39,082 bases of DNA, from positions 1-39,082 of the forward strand of contig JAJZEE010000028.1 in assembly GCA_021805735.1 (NCBI GenBank), given 5' to 3'. Position 1 is the stretch's first letter. Each line of letters opens with the position of its first letter. The notes beneath the pieces are model-generated. The model did not search any database. It worked only from the letters and a program-made list of their open reading frames with translations, and was not told the origin of the DNA. Position numbers and translations under genes: made by a program. This stretch comes from Bacillota bacterium (GTDB lineage Bacteria > Bacillota > Bacilli > Alicyclobacillales > SLC66). Below, piece after piece: positions 1 through 7,233 of this stretch.

Positions 1-96
1 ATCTGCATGACCCATAAAATGTAAGGCCATCGTTCCAAGAGTGGATAGGTACTTTTTTGCGCCTTCAGAGCAAAAAACAAGAACCATTTTCGTATA

Positions 97-231
97 AAAA
101 AGGGGTCAGGTAAGACCCGCGCAGTGCAAGGAAGCGAGCCAAGAATGCGGACCGAGCGTACGTTTTGGGTACGTGAGGGAGCATTCTTGGCGCTGACGCC
201 GGAATGCGCCGGGGAGTTCTGACCCCTTTTT
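97..231. repeat. Nested palindromic element with 13-bp terminal inverted repeats (MITE/REP-like)
   Basis: The ends are a perfect 13-bp inverted repeat (97-109, AAAAAGGGGTCAG, against 219-231). Inside is a perfect 11-bp inverted repeat (138-148 GCCAAGAATGC against 181-191) and a small central hairpin (157-161 CGTAC against 169-173). The GGTC/GACC pair at 105-108 and 114-117 could form a further short stem. No ORF fits within it. The A-tract plus GGGGTCAG termini and nested stems suggest a non-autonomous palindromic element or a structured RNA; the family assignment is inference. The 96 bases to its left hold only a weak T6GC/GCA6 hairpin (53-60 and 70-77) and no recognisable gene. Confidence 0.55.
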
Positions 232-243
232 GAACAACCTCTA

Positions 244-275
244 ATGAACCCTGACAGGATGTTGTCAGGGTTCAT
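244..275. promoter_or_regulatory. Perfect 13-bp inverted repeat upstream of the DinB-family gene
   Basis: ATGAACCCTGACA (244-256) is exactly complementary to 263-275 with a 6-base centre. No T-tract follows, so it is not a normal intrinsic terminator. A TATACT hexamer follows at 280-285, 36 bases before the start codon, so the palindrome lies across the -35 side of a possible promoter. An operator for a dimeric repressor or a leader hairpin both fit; the sequence does not decide. Confidence 0.45.
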
Positions 276-320
276 GTCCTATACTAGAGATGAAAATCAG
301 AACTCACGGGAGGGGCCTGC

Positions 321-824
321 ATGTTCTATAAGATCGACGATTTTGTGGGTGAATGGAAAAACGAAGCCGAGGGGACCCAAAAGATTTTAAACGCCCTCAC
401 GGATGAATCTCTCGGTCAGGAGGTCTCGCCCGGTTTTCGAAGTTTGGGCCGACTGGCATGGCATCTGGTGGGGACGTATGGAGAGATGCTACCACGAGCC
501 GGACTTACGTTCGACGCGCCGACGGATCATGATCCGGTTCCCCAGACGGCCCGTGCGATCGCCGACGCGTACAGGCAGGTTGGCGAAGCGATGATCTCGG
601 CGGTGCAAACTGCGTGGACAGACGAGACGCTGACGCAAACCAGCATGATGTACGGGGAAGAATGGAAAAACGGTGCTACTTTGCGGATTCTCATTCAACA
701 CGAGGTGCACCATCGCGCGCAGATGACCGTGCTGATGCGGCAGGCGGGATTACAGGTTCCCGGCGTCTACGGGCCATCCAAAGAAGAGTGGGCTGGATTT
801 GGCATGCAGGCCCCCGAAGTGTGA
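321..824 (+). CDS. DinB family (YfiT-like) metal-binding protein
   Basis: The 167-residue product is a typical DinB/YfiT-superfamily four-helix bundle protein. The family's metal-binding histidine triad is visible as H48 (in LAWHLVGTY), H127 and H131 (in IQHEVHHRAQM). Members are often thiol-dependent transferases (bacillithiol or mycothiol) or damage-inducible proteins of unknown activity; the substrate cannot be read from sequence. The start is supported by GGGAGGGG seven bases or so upstream of the ATG. It appears to be a single-gene unit behind the inverted repeat at 244-275. Length is normal for the family and nothing looks broken. Confidence 0.85.
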   Translation: MFYKIDDFVGEWKNEAEGTQKILNALTDESLGQEVSPGFRSLGRLAWHLVGTYGEMLPRAGLTFDAPTDHDPVPQTARAIADAYRQVGEAMISAVQTAWTDETLTQTSMMYGEEWKNGATLRILIQHEVHHRAQMTVLMRQAGLQVPGVYGPSKEEWAGFGMQAPEV

Positions 825-856
825 TGATTGCGGCGCCCAAGCCTGTCGGCGGAAGG

Positions 857-957
857 CGCCGTATAGTTCTCCAGGAAATTAAGCATTTTCCCGAACATCT
901 CCTGTCGATGTCGCTTCAACCCGTGTCCATCGTCTTCATAGACGACCAATTCGCATC
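857..957 (-). pseudogene. C-terminal remnant of an S9/prolyl-oligopeptidase-type alpha/beta hydrolase
   Basis: Reading the minus strand in one frame gives about 33 residues, including CELVVYEDDGHGL and then MFGKMLNFLENY. This matches the pattern at the very C-terminus of S9-family peptidases (VxYEDEGHGF...FLExHL), where the His of GHG is the catalytic histidine. The recognisable part starts a few bases after the stop codon of the gene ending at 960, and nothing of the rest of the hydrolase is present. It is probably a leftover of a gene otherwise lost. The match is short, so the assignment is tentative. Confidence 0.5.
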
Positions 958-959
958 CC

Positions 960-1709
960 CTACCACGCGATATCCTCCGGATAATCGAGCCCAATGCTGA
1001 TGTCCTCGACTGAACAGTTATGGTGACGGGCCGCCGCTGTCACATCCCGTTCCAGTATTTGATATTCCCGGCCCTGTTCACCCAAACGCTTGGCCATCGT
1101 GGAGATGCTTTTTCTTCGTTGATCCTTCTCCATGTCGAGAAAACGGATGTTCAACTGATCCACATACTGGGTGATGTACCCGTCCATCCACGTATACTCT
1201 TTATTGATTAGGTTCATGATCCGGGGGAAGGAAGCCTCTGACACCGTGTCCTTCACACATTTCGCAACGGCCGATTGAAACACCCGTACATTGGCGATGT
1301 CCGGATCCCATACGCTGCGCCTGTCCGTCAGGGGCGTGAACTTTTCCTTCGACAGCTTCTTTGCATGCAGCCAGAGGAAGTCATTCAGCGCCATGACGAC
1401 AAATAGCACCTCCGGCCAGAGCACCTGAATCTTGTAATAGAGATTCTTCTCCTGCGCAATGACGGCCAGACGCCTTATCTTGTCCGCATCCAATCCGTTC
1501 TCCACAAACTCGACGTCCCGATCCCCCATGAGCGCGTGGCGCAGGTCATAACAAACCCCCAGCACCCGCAGGCGGGCGCCTTCGTAATGTCCAAATTCGC
1601 CCTCGTCGCCGACCACCGTATGCAGGGATAGATAGAGCCCGTCCATATCCAGATAGTCTCCCAGGACTTCGACGCCTGCATCGTGTGGCGTGGATCTCAC
1701 ATGGATCAT
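960..1709 (-). CDS. Hypothetical protein, possibly DUF6904 family
   Basis: 249-residue soluble protein with no signal peptide or membrane segment. The N-terminal half, with LGDYLDMDGLYLSLH, YEGARLRVLGVCYDLRHALMG and LYYKIQVLWPEVLF, resembles a Firmicute protein family of unknown function that I associate with DUF6904; that name is from memory and unverified. The C-terminal part (about 170-230) is charged and probably helical. An AGGAGGGG ribosome binding site about ten bases upstream supports the ATG at 1709. It stands alone: the 260 bases upstream (1710-1969) hold no convincing gene. No function can be assigned. Confidence 0.7.
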   Translation of the reverse strand: MIHVRSTPHDAGVEVLGDYLDMDGLYLSLHTVVGDEGEFGHYEGARLRVLGVCYDLRHALMGDRDVEFVENGLDADKIRRLAVIAQEKNLYYKIQVLWPEVLFVVMALNDFLWLHAKKLSKEKFTPLTDRRSVWDPDIANVRVFQSAVAKCVKDTVSEASFPRIMNLINKEYTWMDGYITQYVDQLNIRFLDMEKDQRRKSISTMAKRLGEQGREYQILERDVTAAARHHNCSVEDISIGLDYPEDIAW

Positions 1710-1969
1710 GATTCGTCGCCCCTCCTTCGGTTCTTCCGTATGCCTTCAGCGATCAGGAACTCTGAAGCCGCCACTCGGCATATATACATCAAGATTACAC
1801 CAGAAACGCTTTCCGATCGAGCGATCCGCAAGCCAGCAGAAATCTCACGCAAACCAGCAGCCCGGGTAGCCATTTCGTTCCATCGCCCCACTGACCCCAA
1901 GAACCATCCGCCAGCATGCCTCGCCCCAGGCAAACGCCAGAGTAGCGTCACAAGCTGGTTGTACTGATC

Positions 1970-2932
1970 TTACAGGTGTGCGCCATGTGTTTCCACGGTC
2001 GTCAGCTTTTCATAGAATTCCAGGTATTTATCCTTGTCGGCGCTCGCCCGCAGCGCCATTGCCGTGCGCGGGTGCTCGTCCAGTAGACCCGTGATCGCAT
2101 AAGGAATCGTATAGCCCCACTCCACCCTCTCGCGCAAGGGAATAAACTGCCGTTCGATGATGTCGAGGAGCGACCGGACATCATACCGCGCGCTGTGCAG
2201 ATGGCCGACGAGCAACTCCGTCGGACAGTTGCCCGCCGCCCGCCCCATGCCGAAAACCGACGAATCAAGGTACGTAACGCCTTGGTCGAGACCGGTGAGC
2301 GTGTTGGCAAACGCCATTTGCAGGTTATTGTGCGTGTGAATACCCAGCGTCTTGTTGGGTGCAAACTTCTGAAACTTGGCCACCAGGTACTCGATGTCCT
2401 TGCCAAACAGACTGCCGAAAGAGTCGACCACATACACGATGTCCACCGGACTGTCGTTCAATTGTTCGAGGGCCTCATTCAAGTCATTTTCCCGCGAATG
2501 GGAGACGGCCATGATGTTCAGGCTGGTTTCGTAGCCGAGGTCGTGAAACTTCCCGGCCAGCTCAATCCCTTTGTCCACGTCCTTGATGTAACAGGCCACG
2601 CGGATCAGATCCAGGTAGCTCTCGTCGCGCGAAACGATATCCCGCTCATCCACCCGACCGATATCGACTAACGCTGACAGTTTCGTCGCCGTTTTCTCGC
2701 CAATCGTCGTCCGAATGAGTTCTTCTGTCAAATAAGCCCATGGACCGGCGTTGGGAACATGATGCAACAGGGGTGAATTTTTGTACCCAATCTCCATGTA
2801 ATCCACGCCGGCGCGACTGAGCGCCTGATAGAGCGCCCCCACAAACTCAGCAGAAAAATCCCAGCCATTGACCAGTCCGCCGTCCCTAATCGTGCAATCC
2901 AGTATTTTCGCTTCCCGCTGCTTCCTCGTCAT
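1970..2932 (-). CDS. DRE-TIM (HMGL-like) aldolase / acyltransferase-fold protein
   Basis: The product of 320 residues belongs to the HMG-CoA-lyase-like TIM-barrel family that includes 4-hydroxy-2-oxovalerate aldolase and isopropylmalate synthase. The N-terminal DCTIRDGG corresponds to the catalytic/metal-binding D-x-T-x-R-D-G motif, GIHTHNN supplies the HxHN metal ligands, and FGMGRAAGN is the conserved loop near the end of the barrel. There is no LeuA-type regulatory domain, so a stand-alone aldolase is likelier than an isopropylmalate synthase. The start at 2932 follows GGGGGAG; the frame stays open further upstream only because it runs through the T-box leader. Expression should be controlled by that leader, tying it to amino-acid metabolism. 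The substrate is unknown. Confidence 0.8.
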   Translation of the reverse strand: MTRKQREAKILDCTIRDGGLVNGWDFSAEFVGALYQALSRAGVDYMEIGYKNSPLLHHVPNAGPWAYLTEELIRTTIGEKTATKLSALVDIGRVDERDIVSRDESYLDLIRVACYIKDVDKGIELAGKFHDLGYETSLNIMAVSHSRENDLNEALEQLNDSPVDIVYVVDSFGSLFGKDIEYLVAKFQKFAPNKTLGIHTHNNLQMAFANTLTGLDQGVTYLDSSVFGMGRAAGNCPTELLVGHLHSARYDVRSLLDIIERQFIPLRERVEWGYTIPYAITGLLDEHPRTAMALRASADKDKYLEFYEKLTTVETHGAHL

Positions 2933-2959
2933 CGCTATCTCCCCCATGTCGGATCTCTG

Positions 2960-3222
2960 TACAATACAAAAAGCCCCGTCCCTCCAGGGACGAGACACAC
3001 TCGCGGTACCACCCTGGTAGAGAGCGTAGGCTCTCCACCTTCGTTGCGATAACGGCAGCGGTTTGCGCCACCGACCTGGACTACTGACGCCTCTGCGCGT
3101 TTGCCCAAGCAGCTCCGGAGTGTACTTCGTGCGTCCACGCAGACCGATTCGCAGCAACCACCGGCTCTCTGAACTGCGGCAAACGCCTACTCTCTCCATC
3201 CCAGCTAGTGACATGTAAAATT
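2960..3222 (-). promoter_or_regulatory. T-box riboswitch leader; specifier probably UAC (Tyr)
   Basis: The minus strand carries the canonical T-box sequence AGGGTGGTACCGCG (3002-3015), followed by a terminator hairpin and T-run. Stem I is closed by GCGTTTGCC (3178-3186) pairing perfectly with 3097-3105, and its distal part has the usual AGAGAGCCGGTGG and TGCTGCGAATCGG blocks. On the 3' side of Stem I the specifier context reads GAAG-UAC-ACUCCGGAG, placing the specifier at 3122-3124. UAC followed by a purine fits the T-box rule and would sense uncharged tRNA-Tyr. A one-base shift would read GUA (Val), so the specificity is less certain than the element. Confidence 0.9.
2968..2992 (-). terminator. 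Intrinsic terminator of the T-box leader
   Basis: On the minus strand CGTCCCT and AGGGACG (2986-2992 and 2977-2983) form a hairpin, followed by GGGC and a run of five T (2968-2972). It directly follows the T-box sequence, whose GGTGG bases would pair with the left arm region in the antiterminated state. It sits about 36 bases before the aldolase start codon. Confidence 0.8.
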
Positions 3223-3228
3223 GCGAGC

Positions 3229-3258
3229 ATCGTAGCACATGTACAGGTTTAACGTCAA
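3229..3258 (-). promoter_or_regulatory. Sigma-A type promoter of the T-box aldolase gene
   Basis: TTGACG (minus strand, 3253-3258) and TACGAT (3229-3234) are separated by 18 bases. Transcription from here would begin near 3222, just before Stem I of the T-box. Confidence 0.6.
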
Positions 3259-3317
3259 CCCGCGTCTGGAGTTGCCGCGAGTGATACTGTAGACGCCGAA
3301 ATAGTTCCCTGTTTAAC

Positions 3318-4241
3318 TTAGCATTTTAGTGCTCCGTTCGGAAGAAACGCATGCACGCCTTTCGTTCCATTTACGATTTGAGTGATCCGCAAATCGACAA
3401 CAAGGCTGGAAAGCGCCAATGCTTCTTTGCGCTCGTATCCAAATAGCTCTTTCATCAAGTCTAACATGCCTTCAAGAGCAATCATCGTAGCCTCGTTCAG
3501 ATCTTCATGAAAACCAAAGGTAATCCAACCTGTCGATGTTTTTGCTCTTGGCATGGAGATATGCATGTCTTCTCTTAGTGTCACTGTAAGGTCAACGAGT
3601 TCCATTGGGCATTCCAAAGCCGTTACCGCGACTTCACCATCGCCCTGTACTGCATGTCCGTCTCCCACAGAAAACAATCCACCGGCAACCGCAATCGGCA
3701 AATAGAGGACACTCCCTGCAACGAGTTCCTTGCAATCGATATTTCCACCACAGAAACGAGGCGGGGCAGTGGATTGCGGACCTTCTTCATCTGCGGGCAT
3801 GCCCATCACCCCCATGAACGGACTCAACGCAACTTGATGGCCATACTGATCGGTCCCGATCATGGAGTTCGTGTCCAATTCCCAGTTCAGATGTAATTCC
3901 TCTCCCGAATCGATCCCCAGTCTTTGATTGACAGGGTGGGTGAAGCGTCCCGAAGCGGTCCATCCCCACGCTCCCGGAATAATCCTGTTGATCTGTATCT
4001 CAAGGACCATCCCCGGTTCTGCCCCTTGTATGGCAATCGGTCCACACAATGCATGACCGGGTTCTTTTGGCTCAAACTGCCGTCTCTTGTGACTCTCTGA
4101 AAACGGCTCCAATCCCCACCCGGCATCAAGAGTTTTGTACCGTATGGTATCTCCGGAATGAATGGATAAAACCGGGGTTCTATCCTTTGAGAATGGGCCA
4201 TGAAGGGTTCCGGCTTGTGCCTCAATGTAATGAATTGTCAT
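3318..4241 (-). CDS. Acetamidase/formamidase family protein
   Basis: The 307-residue protein matches the FmdA/AmdA family, which hydrolyses short amides (formamide, acetamide) to ammonia and the acid. Recognisable blocks are the N-terminal HGPFSKDRTPVL and SGDTIRYKTLDAGW, the central GPIAIQGAEPGMVLEI, then SPFMGVMGMPADE, CGGNIDCKELVAGS and GDGHAVQGDGEVAVTALE, all in the expected family order. AAAGGA upstream of the ATG supports the start. It is divergent from the ABC importer genes at 4452-7187, a pairing that suggests uptake and hydrolysis of a nitrogenous compound; that functional link is inference. The preferred amide cannot be deduced. Confidence 0.85.
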   Translation of the reverse strand: MTIHYIEAQAGTLHGPFSKDRTPVLSIHSGDTIRYKTLDAGWGLEPFSESHKRRQFEPKEPGHALCGPIAIQGAEPGMVLEIQINRIIPGAWGWTASGRFTHPVNQRLGIDSGEELHLNWELDTNSMIGTDQYGHQVALSPFMGVMGMPADEEGPQSTAPPRFCGGNIDCKELVAGSVLYLPIAVAGGLFSVGDGHAVQGDGEVAVTALECPMELVDLTVTLREDMHISMPRAKTSTGWITFGFHEDLNEATMIALEGMLDLMKELFGYERKEALALSSLVVDLRITQIVNGTKGVHAFLPNGALKC

Positions 4242-4351
4242 CGTATCATCCTTTAGGGATTTGGCCTCGGCGTCCCCCCTATTGTATCAACCATTTGTGG
4301 AGTACGAAATACGCTTCTTATGGAACATTCCTGCCCAGGAGAAACTTTCGA

Positions 4352-4380
4352 TTTACGAAGAGGCTAGTAACGAGTATAAT
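4352..4380 (+). promoter_or_regulatory. Promoter of the NMT1/SsuA-type ABC importer operon
   Basis: TTTACG (4352-4357) and a perfect TATAAT (4375-4380) are separated by 17 bases, 71 bases before the start codon of the binding-protein gene. The remaining 5' untranslated region shows no clear riboswitch. Confidence 0.55.
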
Positions 4381-4451
4381 GCGCTTAAATATCTACTAAG
4401 TTATGCGCGAAGCATACTTTTGTCACATTATTCTGATTAGGGGGATTTATC

Positions 4452-5489
4452 ATGTCATCATCACGTAGTCGCTGGCTAAGAGGGGCAGGAGCAGCACTTC
4501 TGACTTTCGCCATGCTCACAGGCATCAGCACAGCACAGGCGGAATCAACGCCGATTACAGTAGGAACGACGCCGCTGGTCAGTTCCACGCCGCTCTTTCT
4601 CGCCCAGGGACTCGGTTATTGGAAGAAACTAGGACTAAATGTGAAGCTCGACATCTCCGCCGATGCTGGCACCATCGACGTCGCAACGGCCGCCAACAGC
4701 TACGATGTAAGCGCTACAGGCATCACCGCCAGCCTTTTCAATCTTTGGAGCAGCGGTAAGCGGGAATACATTGTGGCAGACAAGGGTCGCATCTGGCCCG
4801 GGCAGAAGTTTGAGGCGCTGGTCGTCAGCAACAAAGCGTACAACTCGGGCGTGAAGAGTATCAAGGCGCTGAAAGGCAAGTCATTTGGCGATACGTCCGT
4901 CGGTTCCACCTTTGACTTCCTGCTTGGCTCGATCCTGCAGAAAAACGGCCTGAGCATCGCGGACGTGAGGGACACCCCTCTTCACACGGTGCCGAATCTC
5001 GTTTCTGCGGTCATGTCCGGCCAGGTCGACTCTGCCATCTTGCCTCAGCCTGCCGCCAACATAGCGCTCGCGTCCGGGAAGGTGCACCTGCTGACGTGGG
5101 TGGATTCGCAGGTCAAGGCCGATCTGCTCGTCATTGCCTATTCGCCCAATTTTGTAAAGAATAAGCCGGACGGCGTGAAATTTATGGAAGGCTATCTGGA
5201 GGCTGTCCAGTATTACATGCAGCACGTATATCACAATCACAACCTGAAGGATCCGTATCTGCTTAGAGCATTGAAGATCATCTCCGGATTTGCCCATCAG
5301 CCGCAAAAGGCGATCATGAGCGAACTGATCTACGTCAGCCCGACTGGCGCAGTCGACGCGGCCAATGCGCAGAACCAACTCAACTTCTATCTTGCGCATC
5401 AGTACGTGACGCAGAAAGTTAACGTCAAGAGCATGATCGATAACTCATTTCGCCAGGCGGCGCTCGCTGCGTTGCACAAAAAGAAATAA
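4452..5489 (+). CDS. ABC transporter substrate-binding protein (NMT1/SsuA-like)
   Basis: 345-residue exported solute-binding protein of the NMT1/THI5/SsuA class: a Sec signal peptide (about 1-30), then PITVGTTPLVSSTPLFLAQG and YWKKLGLNVKL, the usual opening of the fold, with DTSVGSTFDFLLGSIL and QVDSAILPQP further on. The gene is followed by ATPase and permease genes, so this is the importer's receptor. Relatives bind alkanesulfonates, taurine, nitrate, pyrimidine precursors or aromatics; the ligand is unknown. Unusually for a Gram-positive binding protein no lipobox cysteine is seen: the signal peptide ends in STAQA-ES, like a type I cleavage site. GGGGGAT supports the ATG. Confidence 0.82.
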   Translation: MSSSRSRWLRGAGAALLTFAMLTGISTAQAESTPITVGTTPLVSSTPLFLAQGLGYWKKLGLNVKLDISADAGTIDVATAANSYDVSATGITASLFNLWSSGKREYIVADKGRIWPGQKFEALVVSNKAYNSGVKSIKALKGKSFGDTSVGSTFDFLLGSILQKNGLSIADVRDTPLHTVPNLVSAVMSGQVDSAILPQPAANIALASGKVHLLTWVDSQVKADLLVIAYSPNFVKNKPDGVKFMEGYLEAVQYYMQHVYHNHNLKDPYLLRALKIISGFAHQPQKAIMSELIYVSPTGAVDAANAQNQLNFYLAHQYVTQKVNVKSMIDNSFRQAALAALHKKK

Positions 5490-5572
5490 TGAGCAAATTC
5501 TGGAGTGCGCACCGCCCCCATTGACTCTCGAGAGTTCGCGCCTCCGCCAATTTTATCGTGGGAGGAACAGGC

Positions 5573-6364
5573 ATGCGGCTCATCATGGAGAGCGTGAACA
5601 AGACATACCGGGACAAACGCGGGCAGGAGACGCACGTTCTCCAGGACATCGACCTGAGTGTGGAAAAGGACGAGTTTCTAGCCATTGTCGGGCCGAGCGG
5701 ATGCGGCAAATCGACCCTTCTCGGCATGGTCGCAGGCCTTGTGCCACTAACCAGCGGGAGCATCAGTTTTGCTTTGGAGGATGGACAGTCACCCCATGCA
5801 CCGCGCATCGGGGTCGTCTTTCAAGAACACGCCCTGTTCCCCTGGCGCACTGTTCAGCGCAATGTGGAGTATGGTTTGGAAGTGCAGCGAATCGGCAAAC
5901 GGGAACGCACTGAACGAGCTCGGACACTGATCGATATGGTCGGGCTCAGCGGCTTTGAACAGCGTTATCCCCACCAGTTGTCAGGCGGCATGCGGCAGCG
6001 AGTGGGGATAGCACGGGCCCTGGCGATCGAACCGGACCTGCTGCTCATGGACGAACCCCTGTCGGCGCTTGATGCGCAGGTGCGGCAACTACTTCAGGAG
6101 GAACTTCTGCGCATCTGGGAGCAGCACCGACAAAAAACTCTCTATGTCACGCACAACATAGCGGAGGCGGTGGCGATGGCCGACCGCATCGTGGTGCTGT
6201 CACGCCGACCAGGTCGCATTCGCGCCGTACTGACTGTGGAGATTCCGCGCGCTGAACGCAGCTTGCCTGATCGGCAGACGCAAGTCGCGGAGTATCAAAG
6301 ACAAATCTGGGATCTCATTCGTTCCGACGCGGAGCAAGCGTTATATGAGGACGTCAGGGGATAG
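5573..6364 (+). CDS. ABC importer ATP-binding protein (SsuB/TauB-like)
   Basis: 263-residue nucleotide-binding subunit. Walker [10 protein letters not shown] is at residues 40-48, the Q-loop glutamine at 84 ([11 protein letters not shown]), signature LSGGM at 136-140, Walker B LLLMD at 156-160 with catalytic E161, and H-loop His194 (THN). The FQEHALFPW block is typical of the SsuB/TauB/nitrate-transporter subfamily. The ATG at 5573 is preferred over the upstream in-frame GTG at 5558 because GGGAGGA lies just before it. The gene lies between the binding protein and the permease and is almost contiguous with the latter. Confidence 0.92.
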   Translation: MRLIMESVNKTYRDKRGQETHVLQDIDLSVEKDEFLAIVGPSGCGKSTLLGMVAGLVPLTSGSISFALEDGQSPHAPRIGVVFQEHALFPWRTVQRNVEYGLEVQRIGKRERTERARTLIDMVGLSGFEQRYPHQLSGGMRQRVGIARALAIEPDLLLMDEPLSALDAQVRQLLQEELLRIWEQHRQKTLYVTHNIAEAVAMADRIVVLSRRPGRIRAVLTVEIPRAERSLPDRQTQVAEYQRQIWDLIRSDAEQALYEDVRG

Positions 6365-6368
6365 AAAT

Positions 6369-7187
6369 ATGGATACTTCAAACAGGGATGCGTCTCCCGC
6401 CAATCGGGTGATCGTCCGGTATCGGTTGCGCTTTCTGGATCGCCGCGCCCCAGCGTGGGTGGGAGTCATCGGAGTGGCGTCGATCCTCGCTATTTGGCAG
6501 ATGGCATCCAGCTTCGGCTTTGTTTCGGAGGCGGACCTGCCAGGTCCCGCCTCCATCTTTCAGGCGGCGGTCAGCATGGTTCAAAACGGATCGCTCTTGT
6601 TGAACGTCGAAGCCAGTCTGATCCGCATCGTGGCCGGGTACTTCATAGGCGCCATCTCAGGCATTCTCATCGGCCTGTGGTTCGGGTTCTCGCGCATCAC
6701 GGAGCGCGTGGGCATGCCTATAGCAAACGCCCTCTACCCCATCCCAAAGCTGGCGATCATCCCGCTCCTCATTCTCTGGATCGGAGCGGGCGAGATGCCC
6801 AAGATTCTCGTCGTGGCCGCCGAGGTATTCTTTCCGGTACTTTTCAATACCTACAGCGGCGTGCGCAACACCGATCCATTGCTGATTCGCGCGGCGGCGA
6901 GTTTTGGCGCGCAGCCGCTCACACTGATCCGCCAAGTCATCCTGCCCGCCTCCTTGCCGACCATCTTCGCCGGTTTGCGCATCGGAGCGGGACTGAGTCT
7001 ACTCGTGCTCGTGGCGGCGGAGATGATCGGAGCGCAACACGGTATCGGCGCCATGATCCTCACCTACTCGTCACTCATGCAGACTCCGAATCTGATGGTT
7101 GGCGTGATCCTGCTGAGTATCTTGGGTCTCGCCATCACGCGCGGGCTGGGTCAGATTGAACGCTGGTTGCTGCCGTGGAAAGAGTGA
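6369..7187 (+). CDS. ABC importer permease (SsuC/TauC-like)
   Basis: 272-residue integral membrane protein with about six transmembrane helices and a binding-protein-dependent transport inner-membrane domain. The coupling (EAA-type) loop that docks on the ATPase is in the region AAASFGAQPLTLIRQVILP, followed by GLRIGAGLSL. The start at 6369, four bases after the ATPase stop codon, has CAGGGGAT at good spacing; an in-frame ATG at 6345 inside the ATPase gene has no ribosome binding site. It completes the importer: receptor, ATPase, permease. Its 3' end converges on the cobalamin genes with no clear terminator between. Confidence 0.9.
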   Translation: MDTSNRDASPANRVIVRYRLRFLDRRAPAWVGVIGVASILAIWQMASSFGFVSEADLPGPASIFQAAVSMVQNGSLLLNVEASLIRIVAGYFIGAISGILIGLWFGFSRITERVGMPIANALYPIPKLAIIPLLILWIGAGEMPKILVVAAEVFFPVLFNTYSGVRNTDPLLIRAAASFGAQPLTLIRQVILPASLPTIFAGLRIGAGLSLLVLVAAEMIGAQHGIGAMILTYSSLMQTPNLMVGVILLSILGLAITRGLGQIERWLLPWKE

Positions 7188-7233
7188 ACGGGTGCGTGAC
7201 ACTTTGTTGGTGCCGCGCTAGCAGCATGAAAGT

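Noticed and set aside
614-1000. 128-codon plus-strand ORF overlapping the DinB gene
   Set aside because: It is an alternative frame of the DinB gene and the hydrolase remnant, without a ribosome binding site or recognisable domain.
1706-1951. 81-codon minus-strand ORF upstream of the hypothetical gene at 960-1709
   Set aside because: No recognisable product or ribosome binding site; other frames of the same stretch look equally protein-like.
2933-3238. N-terminal extension of about 100 residues on the aldolase
   Set aside because: The open frame runs through the T-box Stem I, antiterminator and terminator, and the downstream ATG has a good ribosome binding site.
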